Below are positions 46,394 through 57,300 of a stretch of 64,000 nt of DNA, one piece after another. Each line of letters starts with the position of its first letter. Position 1 is the stretch's first letter. Position numbers and translations under genes: made by a program. The notes under the pieces were generated by a model that had not been told where the DNA came from, searched no databases, and was given only the letters and a program-made list of their open reading frames with translations. This DNA is from Madurella fahalii (lineage: Eukaryota; Ascomycota; Sordariomycetes; Sordariales), in NCBI GenBank assembly GCA_029876055.1, contig CM056877.1:1612001-1676000 (forward strand). The letters are read 5' to 3'.

Positions 46394-47953
46394 ATGGCGG
46401 CCGCGGCCGAATCCCGGGCGGCTCGCAATCTTGAACGGCGGGAACAGCACCATGAGGCAGAGGTGGTCGTGGTGGGCGCGGGCGTCTTTGGGTGCGCCGC
46501 TGCCTTTGCGCTCGCCAATCAAGGGCGCAGCGTCATCCTGCTCGAGCGATGGATGCACGAGCCGGATCGTATCGTCGGGGAACTGATGCAGCCGGGTGGT
46601 GTCGAGGCCCTCAGGAAGCTGGGACTCGACAGGTGTCTTGAGGGTATCGACGCGGTGCCGTGTTACGGCTACCATGTAATATACCTAGGGGAAGAGGTTG
46701 CGTTTCCGTATCCGGTCGTCAGCCCCGAGGGGAAGGTGATCGTTGCCGGCGGGACAGCAACAAACGGGCACGCAAACGGGCACGTCAATGGGCACGCGAA
46801 TGGGCATGCGTTAGATGGGGAGAAGAAGCGTACTCAGTCACAGGGCAGGAGTTTCCACCACGGCCGCTTCATCATGCAGCTGCGCAAGGCGTGCAGAGAG
46901 CACCCCAACATCTCCATGTTCGAGACCGAAGTCACAGCAACCATCAAGAGCGAACACGGCGACGCCGTGGTGGGCGTAGAAACCCGGACCAAGAACCTCC
47001 AAACCGGCAAGAAAGAACCCGACTGCTTCTTCGGCCAACTGACCATCATTGCCGACGGCTACGCCTCCATCTTCCGCAAGTCGCTCCTCAACAAAACCCC
47101 CATCGTCCGCAGCAAATTCTACGCCCTCGAACTCATCGACTGCCCGTTTCCCCCTGCCTACCACGGCCACGTCGTGATCGGCCCGCAATCTCTCTGTCTC
47201 CTCTACCAAATCGGCACGCGCGAGACCCGCGCGCTCATCGACGTGCCAGAAAAGCACCCCGCCGCCTCCCCCGCCAACGGCGGCGTACGAGGCTACATCG
47301 AGAAGATCGTGCTCCCCTCGCTCCCGGCCTCGGTCCAGCCGTCGGTGCGCGCCGCACTCTCGGACGGCAAGATCCCGCGCAGCATGCCCAACAGCTGGCT
47401 GCCGCCGACGAAACAGACCCACCACCGGGGCGTGGTAGTGCTCGGTGACGCGCACAACATGCGGCACCCGCTGACGGGCGGCGGCATGACGGTCGCCTTC
47501 AACGACGTGGTGCTGCTCTCGTCGCTGCTGCACCCGGACCGCGTCCAGGACCTATCGGACCACGCGGCCATCCGCGACGCCATGGCGTCGTTCCACTGGC
47601 GCCGCAAGAGCCTCACGAGCATCATCAACGTGCTCGCGCAGGCGCTGTACAGCCTGTTCGCCGCCGACGACTGGCAGCTGCGCGCGCTGCAGCGGGGTTG
47701 CTTCCGGTACTTCCAAATGGGCATGACGGACGAGCCTGTGGCGATGATGGGCGGGATCCTCCACCGCCCTATGGTGCTGGCGTCTCACTTTTTTACCGTG
47801 GCGTTCTTAGCCATCTGGATGAACATTGTCGATGTGTGTGGCGGCTCAATTTTTGGGTGGCTTAAGCTGCCGCTGGCCCTGGTGCAGGCCGCGCTGATCT
47901 TGTGGAAGGCCTGCGTGGTGTTTTTGCCGGTTCTCTGGACCGAGTTGCGGTAG
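46394..47953 (+). CDS. ERG1: Squalene epoxidase (squalene monooxygenase)
   Basis: A single exon of 519 residues, starting MAAAAESRAARNLERR. The FAD dinucleotide-binding motif is VVVVGAGVFGCAAAFALANQ at about residues 24-43. The family segment RIVGELMQPGGVEALRKLG follows. The second flavin motif is VVLGDAHNMRHPLTGGGMT, around residue 350. C-terminal hydrophobic helices (FFTVAFLAIWMNIVDVCGG; ALVQAALILWKACVVFLPV) fit ER membrane association. The enzyme converts squalene to 2,3-oxidosqualene, a rate-limiting ergosterol step and the allylamine target. An unusual low-complexity Asn-Gly-His-Ala repeat lies around residues 121-140, between the FAD and substrate segments. Length and motifs are otherwise normal. 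Confidence 0.96.
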   Translation: MAAAAESRAARNLERREQHHEAEVVVVGAGVFGCAAAFALANQGRSVILLERWMHEPDRIVGELMQPGGVEALRKLGLDRCLEGIDAVPCYGYHVIYLGEEVAFPYPVVSPEGKVIVAGGTATNGHANGHVNGHANGHALDGEKKRTQSQGRSFHHGRFIMQLRKACREHPNISMFETEVTATIKSEHGDAVVGVETRTKNLQTGKKEPDCFFGQLTIIADGYASIFRKSLLNKTPIVRSKFYALELIDCPFPPAYHGHVVIGPQSLCLLYQIGTRETRALIDVPEKHPAASPANGGVRGYIEKIVLPSLPASVQPSVRAALSDGKIPRSMPNSWLPPTKQTHHRGVVVLGDAHNMRHPLTGGGMTVAFNDVVLLSSLLHPDRVQDLSDHAAIRDAMASFHWRRKSLTSIINVLAQALYSLFAADDWQLRALQRGCFRYFQMGMTDEPVAMMGGILHRPMVLASHFFTVAFLAIWMNIVDVCGGSIFGWLKLPLALVQAALILWKACVVFLPVLWTELR

Positions 47954-48110
47954 ACTCGGGAGGAACGTTTGGGTTCGATGTATCTAGTTAGAGCCATTAT
48001 TATCATTATTATACTGCCGCTATTATCATCGGCACCAGTTAGGGTTTTTATCGTAATGGTAATGAGAGATGTTACGGGGACGGAAGGGTTACTCCCTGAT
48101 TTAAGGGTGT

Positions 48111-48163
48111 GTGAGAGAGAGAGAGAAGGGGAGGGGGGAGAGAGAGAGACAGAGAGAAAGGAG
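48111..48163. repeat. GA-rich microsatellite
   Basis: Interrupted (GA)n with short G and A runs, just downstream of the ERG1 stop codon, possibly in its 3' UTR. Confidence 0.8.
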
Positions 48164-48488
48164 CAGTATGGGTATGACTATGGGACTCATACAGCATCTT
48201 TTCGGAATTTGTAAACATTTGTCTCGCTGAACAATAGCCTGTACCTATACACCCATCTGTCTTGCTGTCCCACTGAGAAAGCTATCGATGCTCTCTGACA
48301 TTGCTTTCCTCCCTCCTTTCCTCCTTCCATCTCTCCGTCCAATTCCTATCTTGCTTTTTCTCTTTGCCTTCCTGTTACTCGTAATATTCTCTAGCACATC
48401 TTTACTTCCCTCATCGTTCCTGTTTACAAGACCACAGTTAATAGGTTGCAGCGCATCCTTACTCCTAGAAGCCGGTTTCTACAGGTAC

Positions 48489-48508
48489 AAAAAAAAAAAA
48501 AAAAAAAA
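48489..48508 (+). repeat. A20 homopolymer
   Basis: Twenty consecutive A in the ERG1/ALG5 convergent spacer. No retro-element body or target-site duplication is visible next to it. Confidence 0.8.
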
Positions 48509-48663
48509 GGGCCGCCCAATATTTATTGTTCGGATGGTCATGGTTAGCAAGGGCGGAATATCCCAGTCGAATATATATATATATTGATTCTCGTCAACTA
48601 CCAGAGACCTGCATACCTGCTCCATCTATACAAAAAGGGAAGAGGAAAGACACCGGTGCGCCC

Positions 48664-50161
48664 TTAGGTCAACCGTCGCCGATACACTCCCAACATCCAG
48701 CTCGCCCGGAGCACGGCCAGGCCGATGGCCATCCTGATGCTGTCCTGCACCAAGTTCACCTTGCTCCCGTCCACCTCGTGCCAGCCGACGGGGACCTCGG
48801 CCACCTTGATGCCGTAGCTGGTGCCGATGACGGAGCCGTCGCTCGCCAGCACGGGGGTGGCGGGCGCCGACTCGGCGAGCATCAGCATCTCAATGTCAAA
48901 GATCCAGCCCTCGGTGTGCATGTAGGGCACAATGTGCGGCAGGGCGGCGCGCGAGAAGAGCTTGAAGCCGCACTGCGTGTCCCGGATGCGCGAGGTGGCG
49001 GGCGGGGTGAGGATCATGAGGACGAAGTGGAAGGAGCGCATGAGGAAGTTGCGAATCGCCGAGCGCTGTGATCAGTCAGTCTTCTATGGTGGAAGAGAGA
49101 GAAAAAGGTGGGTTGGGGGGAGTGCGCGGGGTGGTGTTTAATGATGACTGTACTGTACCTTGACGACAGCTTCACTCCCCACCAGATGCGCCCTGCTCCC
49201 AATAGCGACTCCCCTGTTCGACCCGTCTACCACGTCCTCGCAACCTTCGATCAGCCGGCCCAGGTCGCTGAAGCGGCTCGCCCCGTCCGCGTCAGCAAAC
49301 ACGGCGTACTTGCCCCGTACATGCCGTAGGCCGTGGGTAACGGCTCCGCCTTTGCCCCGGTTCTTTTCGAGCGTGACAACACGCAGGACGTCGTGCAGGC
49401 CGTGTTTGCGCGAGAACTCGAGCGCTACATCGACAGTACAGTCCCGGCTGCCGTCGTTGATGATAAGGATTTCGTAGCCTGTTGGGGTGCCATCCGGCGG
49501 GGTTTCCGTCTTTGCGCCTCCTGGCTTTGAGCTGTCGCGCTTGAAGACGAGGCGGTGCGGCGTCGTGGCCCTGCCCCTTTTGTCCTCTTTCCGTTGCGCG
49601 GGTTTCTGCTGCTGCTGCTGCCGTTGAGATGATTCGCTGTTCCCGTTGGGCCTCCCGAATTGCTGGTCCAGATACTCGACCATCTCCTTCAGTGCTTCGG
49701 TGATGCGGGCTTCTTCGTTGTACGCCGGGATCACGACACTCATTTCCACCTCGGCCGGCTCGATGGTGGGCTCTTCGGGGACGGGGAAACCCGCCGGGAT
49801 GGTTGGATACTGCTGGTTTAAGCGACCCTCGGCACGCCAGCGATCATACCAGCAGGGAAGAGGGCGCGAGGCGCTGACGGAGCCATCGGAATTCGTCGTG
49901 ACATACGTCTTTTCGGAGGGAAGCGGGTGGCGCGGTTTCGGTGCGAGGAGGTGGAGGAGGATGTACGCCTAGAATGGCATAGGTCAGCCGATTAGTTCCG
50001 CGGGTTGCAAGAAGTAAAGTACCCCGTACACAAAATATAGCCAGCCCGGCGAGCGGGAGGACCAAGGACAAGACGAGTTGGAGAGGCTTCTCCCGGGCGG
50101 TTTCGCAAAAGAGCCAGACCAGCTGCTGCAGCGCCTCGAGCAGGCCCACGGCGGTCGCCAT
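48664..50161 (-). CDS. ALG5: Dolichyl-phosphate beta-glucosyltransferase
   Basis: Three exons (minus), 50030-50161, 49159-49968 and 48664-49065, give 447 residues. The introns are 61 and 93 bp. An N-terminal membrane anchor (LQLVLSLVLPLAGLAIFCAY) precedes a GT-A fold family-2 glycosyltransferase. The nucleotide-sugar start is SVVIPAYNEEARI, the metal-binding DAD lies in YAVFADADGASRFSDL, and LEKNRGKGGAVTHGL and CGFKLFSRAALPHIVPYMH are family segments. Alg5 makes dolichyl-phosphate-glucose from UDP-glucose on the cytosolic face of the ER for N-glycan assembly. A ~60-residue polar insertion with a Gln run (about residues 148-207) splits the first part of the catalytic domain. The second hydrophobic region in the C-terminal half (GLAVLRASWMLGVY) ends the protein. 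Confidence 0.95.
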
Positions 50162-52984
50162 AGCTAGCGCGCAATGAAAAGAGCGTAGCGGCTAGGCCGC
50201 ATGTAAATGGAATGTCTCAATACTGCGCGGCAAACATGGGATGCACAGAGCGATGACGGCACTGTTGCGGTTGCAAGTTGGCAAGGCTGTCATTGACACA
50301 GATGCCACGGATTTGCCTTTGGATAACGTGGCGCACAAGGCTGGCGAATCACGGCGAAGTACCCCTGATGATCAGCCGCTTGGGCCGTCGACCTCCCCAC
50401 AAGCGACAAATGCAAGGGGGGAAGAGGGGCCAACTTCCCCTGTCGGAGGGGGGGCAGAACACCAAAACAGATCGAAACAAAGCCCTCTTTCTTATTTAGG
50501 AACAAGGAAATACCCGCGATACCTAGAATCGGACAAGTACACTATCTTTCATGTAAACATGACGGGATGCCACTTTACACAACGGTCAAGAGAGTTGCCA
50601 AACGGACGTCGTCCAAGTTTTCTTACCTACCCCTTTGTGTATTTAGTCGAGAGGATTGGACACCGCTGGTAAGAGATCTAAATATATCCAGGTGTAACAT
50701 AGTACCTACCTACACCCTATCTGTCTTCGGATTCTCTCCGGATACACAACTCCAGCCACCAAGCTCTCCGGGGACAGGCGCCTCACCTTATCGTCCTTTG
50801 CAGAGTTACCTCATCGGTGCAACCCGAAACGGCAATCATTGATTTGGGGGCGCCGCATAAATTGACGCCAGGTCAGACCGGTATGCTCGAAACGGTGCCT
50901 TACAGCTGTCCCAGAGAGAGCCTCTTTCCTCTCTGGTAATATGCGATGGCCTTTCTCGTTCATCTCCCGGACCCAGCAGACCTCACCGTTTGGTTCTCGG
51001 CCGGGTCGGGTGATGAGGCATGGCTATACATCTACATGCGGGTCCCAGCCGAGAATGCTACCAATTCTATGTAAACAGAAATCAGCTGAGCTTTGGGGTG
51101 GTCCCTTTGGCAGCCAGAAGAGGGTTCATTGTACGGTGATGAATGTAACCCTTAACCGTGCCGAGGCTGTGGAATGTGTAGTACTGATCCTGGCTGCCGA
51201 TCCAAAGAGGGTGACATTTCCACCGCGCAGTGGACTGGAAGTTTATTGCTGAGTCGCATCCATGATGCTGCAGGTTGTCATCCTGTCGTGGAAGCGCAAG
51301 ATGGCCCCGTCCTACTATTACCTCCTTCCTCTTTGCACGACTTTGGGAAAGCTTGGGGCTATACAATGTAGTAGCATCGCAGTGCAGCTGGCAGCAAGTT
51401 AGGGCAATAAAACCCGATTGCGGGCAACAAACGCCCCGCCACACCGTCCGTTTCGATCTTTTTATGTGCGTCGTCACCCGCCGGGTTGCGCCATCCTCCA
51501 TGCTGGAGAAGGTTCTGGACCGGTCTTGCAACAATTGCGGCGACGGATTCAAAATTCCACTGGAACGGCGGGTGTGCAAAAGTGGCTAGGCACTCGCGAA
51601 GCCCTACCTAAAGGGGAGTAAGCGGGCTGTGGGTGCTGCATGTGCGCGCCGCAGTAGTAAGATGCAATGTCTGGCGAAATGGAAAGTGTGCAGCTTGCTT
51701 AGTGGCAGCCACTTTCAAAGCAATGGAATTGGATAGAGAACGAATTGACGGGTGGAGATAGACCCGGACATGATCGTTTGGCCGGACGGGTTCGATTCCG
51801 GGAATCCGAGATGGCTCCGCTGCTGTTGGCGACGGAGGTGTGATGATGACGGAAAAGATCCTAGCCAATTGAAGAAAATTTTCTGGCAGCCATCAAGCAG
51901 CCAACATGTTTTGGGGAAGAAACTAACTGCCTTGAATCCAAAGTTCCGGGCATCGTTGGCTCCTTTCCTTTGCCTTGGCTCGCTCCCGTACCACCGAAAT
52001 CCTACATCAGGTCTGCTGTAGCCCTGAAACGCACTTGTCCGCCCAAGACAGAAGCATCATCACCATGGCTTATCGAGCGCCGTCCCGAGACGAAAACCCC
52101 GAGCGAGCAGACGGAGTTGCGCTCCGGGGCGGGCGAAAGCACCAGGAGGCAGAAGGACAAGGTGCATGGCACAGAGGTCTTGGAGCCCGAACACGATATG
52201 ACCAGCAGCACATGCATACGGCAAGTGAGCAGCGTATCCCTTATCGATTGGTTACCTACGGAAACCGGCATCCTGGGTTCTCAAGCGAAAGGCTACCGAG
52301 GACCGGTAAGTTGGGGACGGTCAGTGCTGTATTAGTGGATCAACGGCGTAGCAAGGTCATGGAATCTCTCCCTGGGAGAGCAAAGGAATCATGGTGCAGT
52401 TATACCCCTGAATCTGATTCCAGACAATACTTAGGTATCAATCAACAAATGAACTACAGGTACTAGCAGCTGCTCGCTTGGTTGCGCTTTGGTCGTCCTC
52501 CCTCCGCCCGGAAAAAAAAAAAATACTCAGATAACCCGCCCCAGGTTCCGTCACGCGTCCTACCCTATCCAACATATTCCCGCCAGTTCAACATATTCCG
52601 CCCAGACCAGTCTAATCACTCCCATGCAGCCTCAGTTCCTCCCTCCCATGACCCTTCCTTTGCCAGGAAAAAGTACCCAAGCTTTTGTAAATGCCGTCAT
52701 CATTAAATAGGCAAAGTAACCAAAAGTATATGCCAAGCGCTCCATGTCCCAAAATATGTCCAACGCCGAAGGTTAAATGTGGAGAGATAGACAAACGCAG
52801 AATGGACCCGACAGGCCCTGCGCGTATGTGCTCATGTAGGCCGGAAATGGAGGGAAAGGAAATGAAGGCCGATTGGTGTATGATATGGTTCCCTATCGTC
52901 CGCACGTCCACAGGCCCAGCGCCGGTCCCGAAGGTGAGAAGATGTGCAAGTCAGAACTCGAACGTAGCGCAAAGCGCTGGCCCT
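50162..52984. other. 2.8-kb interval with no supported gene
   Basis: The gap lies between the ALG5 start codon and the 3' end of the next minus-strand gene. Open frames up to about 140 codons exist (for example 50254-50672) but show no domain, membrane or compositional signal. One B-box-like string near 51787-51797 lacks an A-box and cloverleaf. I see no transposon ends. Confidence 0.5.
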
Positions 52985-54388
52985 TCAGCCGGCCACCGCG
53001 GCGCTCTTGTTACCCCTTAGCGACCAGCGGTTCTTCTTGACCAGCTTGGGGCTGGCTGAGCTAGAGCCCTTGTAGAGCTTGCCGGGCTTGGGCGGGGGTA
53101 GAACCACTGCTTTGGGAGCGGGCAGGCTGGCTTCGTCAAAACTTGTCGGGAGCGCAGTCACCGTCGCGGTCGGCCGCCTCTTGTCCTCCTTCTCTTTTGC
53201 GGGCTCCATCGGAGAGGGATCACTAGCTTCGATGACCACAGAAACGTTGGATTTGATCGTTTCCAGCTCTGAGAACCTCGTCATTTTTGATATCCTCCGT
53301 CCTCTCTTCCCGGGTGACTCAGCCATGACGGGGGCTGCTACGATGGTTGACGGAGTCGTCGGGGCTGTTGAATGCGCAAAGTCTTCCTCGCTGGAGGGCT
53401 CGGGCGTGACGCAAACTTCCGGGATCGTGTTTGGTTCCACTACCGTTGAGACCGTGACTGGCGCCGCCATGTTGACCGCGACAGACGGGCTAGATGTGAT
53501 AGGCACTATGGTAACCGAACTGGCGGTGGACGCGGCGGATGAGGATACCCCCGACGTGGTGAGGGCAGCGCCAAACTGCATCGGCGGAAGAGTGGGAACA
53601 GGAGGGATGCCCGGGGTAAGCGGGTTGGCGCGTGGCGTATGTGGGCTTCGGGATGGCGCGACAGAATAGTTCGGATCGGAAACTCTGCGCGAATGACCGG
53701 GATGAAGTCGGTGGATGGGCTCGATGTCGCTCATAGGCCTGCTTGACCTCGTAACGCTAGTCGAGGCGCTGTCTCGAGTGGGTTTCATCTCCAAGTCATC
53801 GCCAGAACTGCTCGAATTACTGGAGCTCTCGGCGGGGAAGACAGCAGCATCGCCATTCCCAAGTGGAAACTGAACTCGACTGGTTGACATCCTGCTCGAA
53901 GACCGACTCGTACGGGATGAATCAAGCGCGATCCTCTCAACCTCCTTGCCCTTGAGCGACATGCTCGACGCCATGTCAATTGATGCGTAGTTCATCTCTC
54001 CCCCTTGGCTTGTCCAGCCCGGCGGCATGTTGCTATAGCTGTGATTGCGTGGCACTTGCACGATGGGGCTGGCGTATGCCGATGGGTACGAGACATGCGA
54101 GAGAGAACTCGAGACACGAGGCATGCCCGCGTGAACTGGTGTCATCATGCCACTCATACCCACGCCGCTCGCCGTCATTGCGCTTCGTCTCCGGTTCTGC
54201 TCGACTATTCTCTGCCTGTCCTGTTCCCGCCAGCCTGCCGGGCCACCTGACAGAGCATCAATAGCGGCATGTTTCGGAATGTGCTTGTACGGCGGCTTCG
54301 CAGCTTCCTTCTTCTCCTTCTCGGCTTGCTCTGCGCGGTGCTCCTTGGCTGCTTGGCGGCCGCGCTTAATCATCGAGAACACCGACAT
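52985..54388 (-). CDS. Conserved low-complexity fungal protein of unknown function
   Basis: A single frame of 467 residues if translation starts at 54388 (MSVFSMIKRGRQAAKEHRAEQ). The same frame extends to another possible start at 54523 (512 residues). I prefer the inner start because the basic coiled block after it (AEKEKKEAAKPPYKHIPKHAAIDAL and GWREQDRQRIVEQNRRRS, shown in parts) looks conserved and the 45 residues before it do not. The rest is Ser/Thr/Pro-rich and probably disordered, with acidic and phosphosite-like stretches. The C-terminus is ordered and basic (KPGKLYKGSSSASPKLVKKNRWSLRGNKS, in part). No membrane or catalytic motif was seen. Function unknown. Confidence 0.75.
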   Translation of the reverse strand: MSVFSMIKRGRQAAKEHRAEQAEKEKKEAAKPPYKHIPKHAAIDALSGGPAGWREQDRQRIVEQNRRRSAMTASGVGMSGMMTPVHAGMPRVSSSLSHVSYPSAYASPIVQVPRNHSYSNMPPGWTSQGGEMNYASIDMASSMSLKGKEVERIALDSSRTSRSSSRMSTSRVQFPLGNGDAAVFPAESSSNSSSSGDDLEMKPTRDSASTSVTRSSRPMSDIEPIHRLHPGHSRRVSDPNYSVAPSRSPHTPRANPLTPGIPPVPTLPPMQFGAALTTSGVSSSAASTASSVTIVPITSSPSVAVNMAAPVTVSTVVEPNTIPEVCVTPEPSSEEDFAHSTAPTTPSTIVAAPVMAESPGKRGRRISKMTRFSELETIKSNVSVVIEASDPSPMEPAKEKEDKRRPTATVTALPTSFDEASLPAPKAVVLPPPKPGKLYKGSSSASPKLVKKNRWSLRGNKSAAVAG

Positions 54389-57300
54389 CGTGTTTTGATA
54401 GTGTGTTCCGCGCACGCCAGGAGTCTCAAAAGGAGGCTGCTGCGCGCAGTTGGCGTCTCGTAATGTGGTTGGCCACGACTCGTCAAGTAGCGGGGTTGGG
54501 ATCGCGGGTTTCTTCGACGTCACACACTGTTGGGCCCGATTGCTGGAAGAACCGTAAAGACACCTGACCCGGCCACTGGCGGGCTGGTTGTGGGGTGCAG
54601 ATTGCGTATGGATATATTAAGTCGTCTTGGGGTGCATGGAGCGGCGGAATGTAACGAGTGAGGTGGGTAGCTCAAAGGCTGGGTATAATGGGTCTTTAAG
54701 GCAGGGGGGCTCCGAGCTGGAGTCAAAGCGGCTGGGCGCGGCAGGCGTCAGGCGGGAAACGACGAAACTCAACCCGGGAACAAGAGAGCCTCCAGTGAGT
54801 GAGGGGAGAAATTCGGGACGAATGGGCCGCGGGGAGTCTGTGGTGAGGTTCCTGCCTGCGTCTCGGTCGCTCAGCCCTGGGACATCCAGGCAGGTAACGC
54901 AGCCAAGGCTTAGTAGCGGACAGAGAGGTCTCGTTTCCAGACCCGTTGATACGTGGGCGGAGGAGCAAGATGGTGACTTTCAAAAGGCACAAAACGGGAC
55001 GCAGTCGCAGAGAGAAAGTCGGAGGGTGATGGTCCGGGAGAGACTTGGCTCTGCCTCACGAGGAGGGCTGCGGCGCTGGCATTATAAGAGAGAGGTAGGA
55101 AGAAGCGGCATCCACTAGCGCACAGCCAATGCAGACTTTCAGCCCTCACTCAGCTGTCAAGAGCACGGCTGGCATCCTGACTGCAGCAAGCCACGGGGGG
55201 GGGGCAACCAGATAGCGCGCGCTCTTTGTGGGACGGCCCAGCCAGGGCAACTGCAACATGGGCCGCCCAGCGGGGTCGACCAAAATGGAAGCAATGGAAC
55301 GACAGACCCTGACCTTCGCGATCTCGGTACGACCCAGCAACACAGGCCCCCTCTGAGGATTTTCAATGGCCTGCTCGCCAATTTGACCAACCACAGCGGA
55401 TTGACTTCCCGGGGGGCAGCACAGAGCAGGCAGAAGATGGGGAGCAGCTCTGTCATTCCCTCAGGTTGCCGCGGCATCCAAGACGGAGTTCTGTCTCATC
55501 GTAGGACAAGGAGTGAAATCGCATAGAGACCCACATGCCCGCCTTGTCTTGTCCATTCCCTTGGTTGCTTGGAGCCACGCACGCGAGAACGGCCAGTAGA
55601 AAAGTGGGGCCCTCGTATTCCCCATGCCTGGGACCCTTCGTGACGATAACAGTTTTGTACAGTACCCGCCGGAGCGGGACTCCATGGGCATGAGCCTTGG
55701 CATGATCTTCGCCGGGTACCCTGGGATCGCTATGTCAGCCGCAGAGCGGAAGCGATATGGAAACTAGATAAAAACAGATTTGGCGGGCAGCGAGTGGACA
55801 CTGGCCCGAATGACCCAAGAGACGCTGTCCAAACTCACGGTACGGAAAGTAGCCCTCTTGGCGGATGCACACCGAAACGACGACAAGTTAGGTCCCGTCC
55901 AGCCGCACCACTTGGCAGGCACAGGGGCCTTGTCAAGGACCGTGCAGTGCAGCCAACAAGGGGAAGAGGAAGGCATCGTTAGGGCCCAGCCGTTTGACCT
56001 TGCCGGAGGAAGCGAGACTTGGGTTCCGGTCGCCAGGATAGCTACACGTAGGTATGCACGTAGAACCCTGCTATTGTCTACCCGGCGCCCGTCAACCATC
56101 GGACAGGGTGGGACATACGAAAATGGGAAATTTCATCTCGCCGGCTTTCTCTACCGACCCCCGAGTTATAACTACGGGCCGCATGATGGGGTGTTTTGTT
56201 GACACCCGATCTTCGAATTACGTCCGCCAGCTTTGACCAGAACAGTCATGAAAATCTGGCGATGGACTCTGGCGGTGAAATTAGAACGAGCTCGATTGAG
56301 GTTAGAGAAGGAGACCAAACTTTCGCTTGATGCTTGGAGCATCATATCTGATTCAATAGTTTTACCAGGCCAGCCTTCTGACATGGCTCCTATGGACCGT
56401 GGGGGGCTGTTGGCTGGAGTTGATGTGATGGAAAACTGCGAGCGCGCCAAGGTCAAATAGAGCTTCAGTGCTAGCCGCTTTAGACCTCTATAATATTCCA
56501 GAAACAGGGGACGCCTTGGGTCGAAATATTGCTTGCACGCCCTGCCGATCATGCGGCTCTTAGCTCTAGACCCTGCTGATCCGGACGGAAGTCGAGTGGG
56601 CCCTCTCTGGTAATGAACCACACCCCTCGACAGGGTAAACATTAGCAACCTCAATTCCAATCACCCCACTCTTCTCATTTCTTATCGAAATCCCAAGTAA
56701 TATCTCCTAACTTGCGGCGGATACAGAGAGAGGCCACGACGAAAGTTCTTATTTCACAGAATCGCAGCACTCGCAACAGCCGGCACCTCGAGCCAATAGA
56801 GTACTTAACTCGCAAGCGCCCTTACCCTAGCTCCCAGCCTTCAAGTCCCACTTCAGCCTCGTGGCATCACACAGCCCAAGATTCCCACAAAGCCGATTTG
56901 GAGCGCCTGGTTTCGGACAGCCCACTCGGAACCCAGAGGCACGGATTCGCTGCAAGGGCCCTTTTTGGTCGACAGGACCGCCAAACCAAACGCGTTTACC
57001 TTGCACAGCCGGCATATCAGGCGCAGATAATAAACGTCCTTGCAGATATGCAGGAATTGACACCACGCTTCAGAAACCCGAAACCGGTGTACTCGCTTCA
57101 TGATTCATATTGCGTGCGTGCCGCGTAGCCCAATACGATGGTACTCTGGCAAGCGACATGACATGGCGCCTATGCCTCATTACATAACTACGTGCATTGT
57201 GCAACCCCTACCTCTGAGAGATAACTTTGACAAGCGGTAAAGGCGCTCCCTTATCTGCTTCTGCGTATGCACTTCATGTGCCATACGCATGGCAGGGTAT

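Larger units (their letters stand above)
47954..48663. other. Convergent spacer ERG1/ALG5 with simple repeats
   Basis: 3' flanks of ERG1 (+) and ALG5 (-). It holds a GA-rich microsatellite and an A20 run, both listed, and an (AT)n-like run near 48573-48585. No gene is supported. Confidence 0.55.

Noticed and set aside
48489..48508. A20 run as the tail of a LINE/SINE insertion
   Set aside because: No element body, internal promoter or target-site duplication next to it.
50254..50672. About 140-codon ATG frame
   Set aside because: No domain, no conserved-looking block, composition like spacer DNA.
51770..51800. Exact tRNA B-box-like string GGTTCGATTCC
   Set aside because: No A-box at the right distance, no acceptor or T-stem pairing, no T-run after it.
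56712..57128. 138-codon frame
   Set aside because: Basic, Ser/Arg/Gln-rich, no recognisable fold; random frames of this length are expected.
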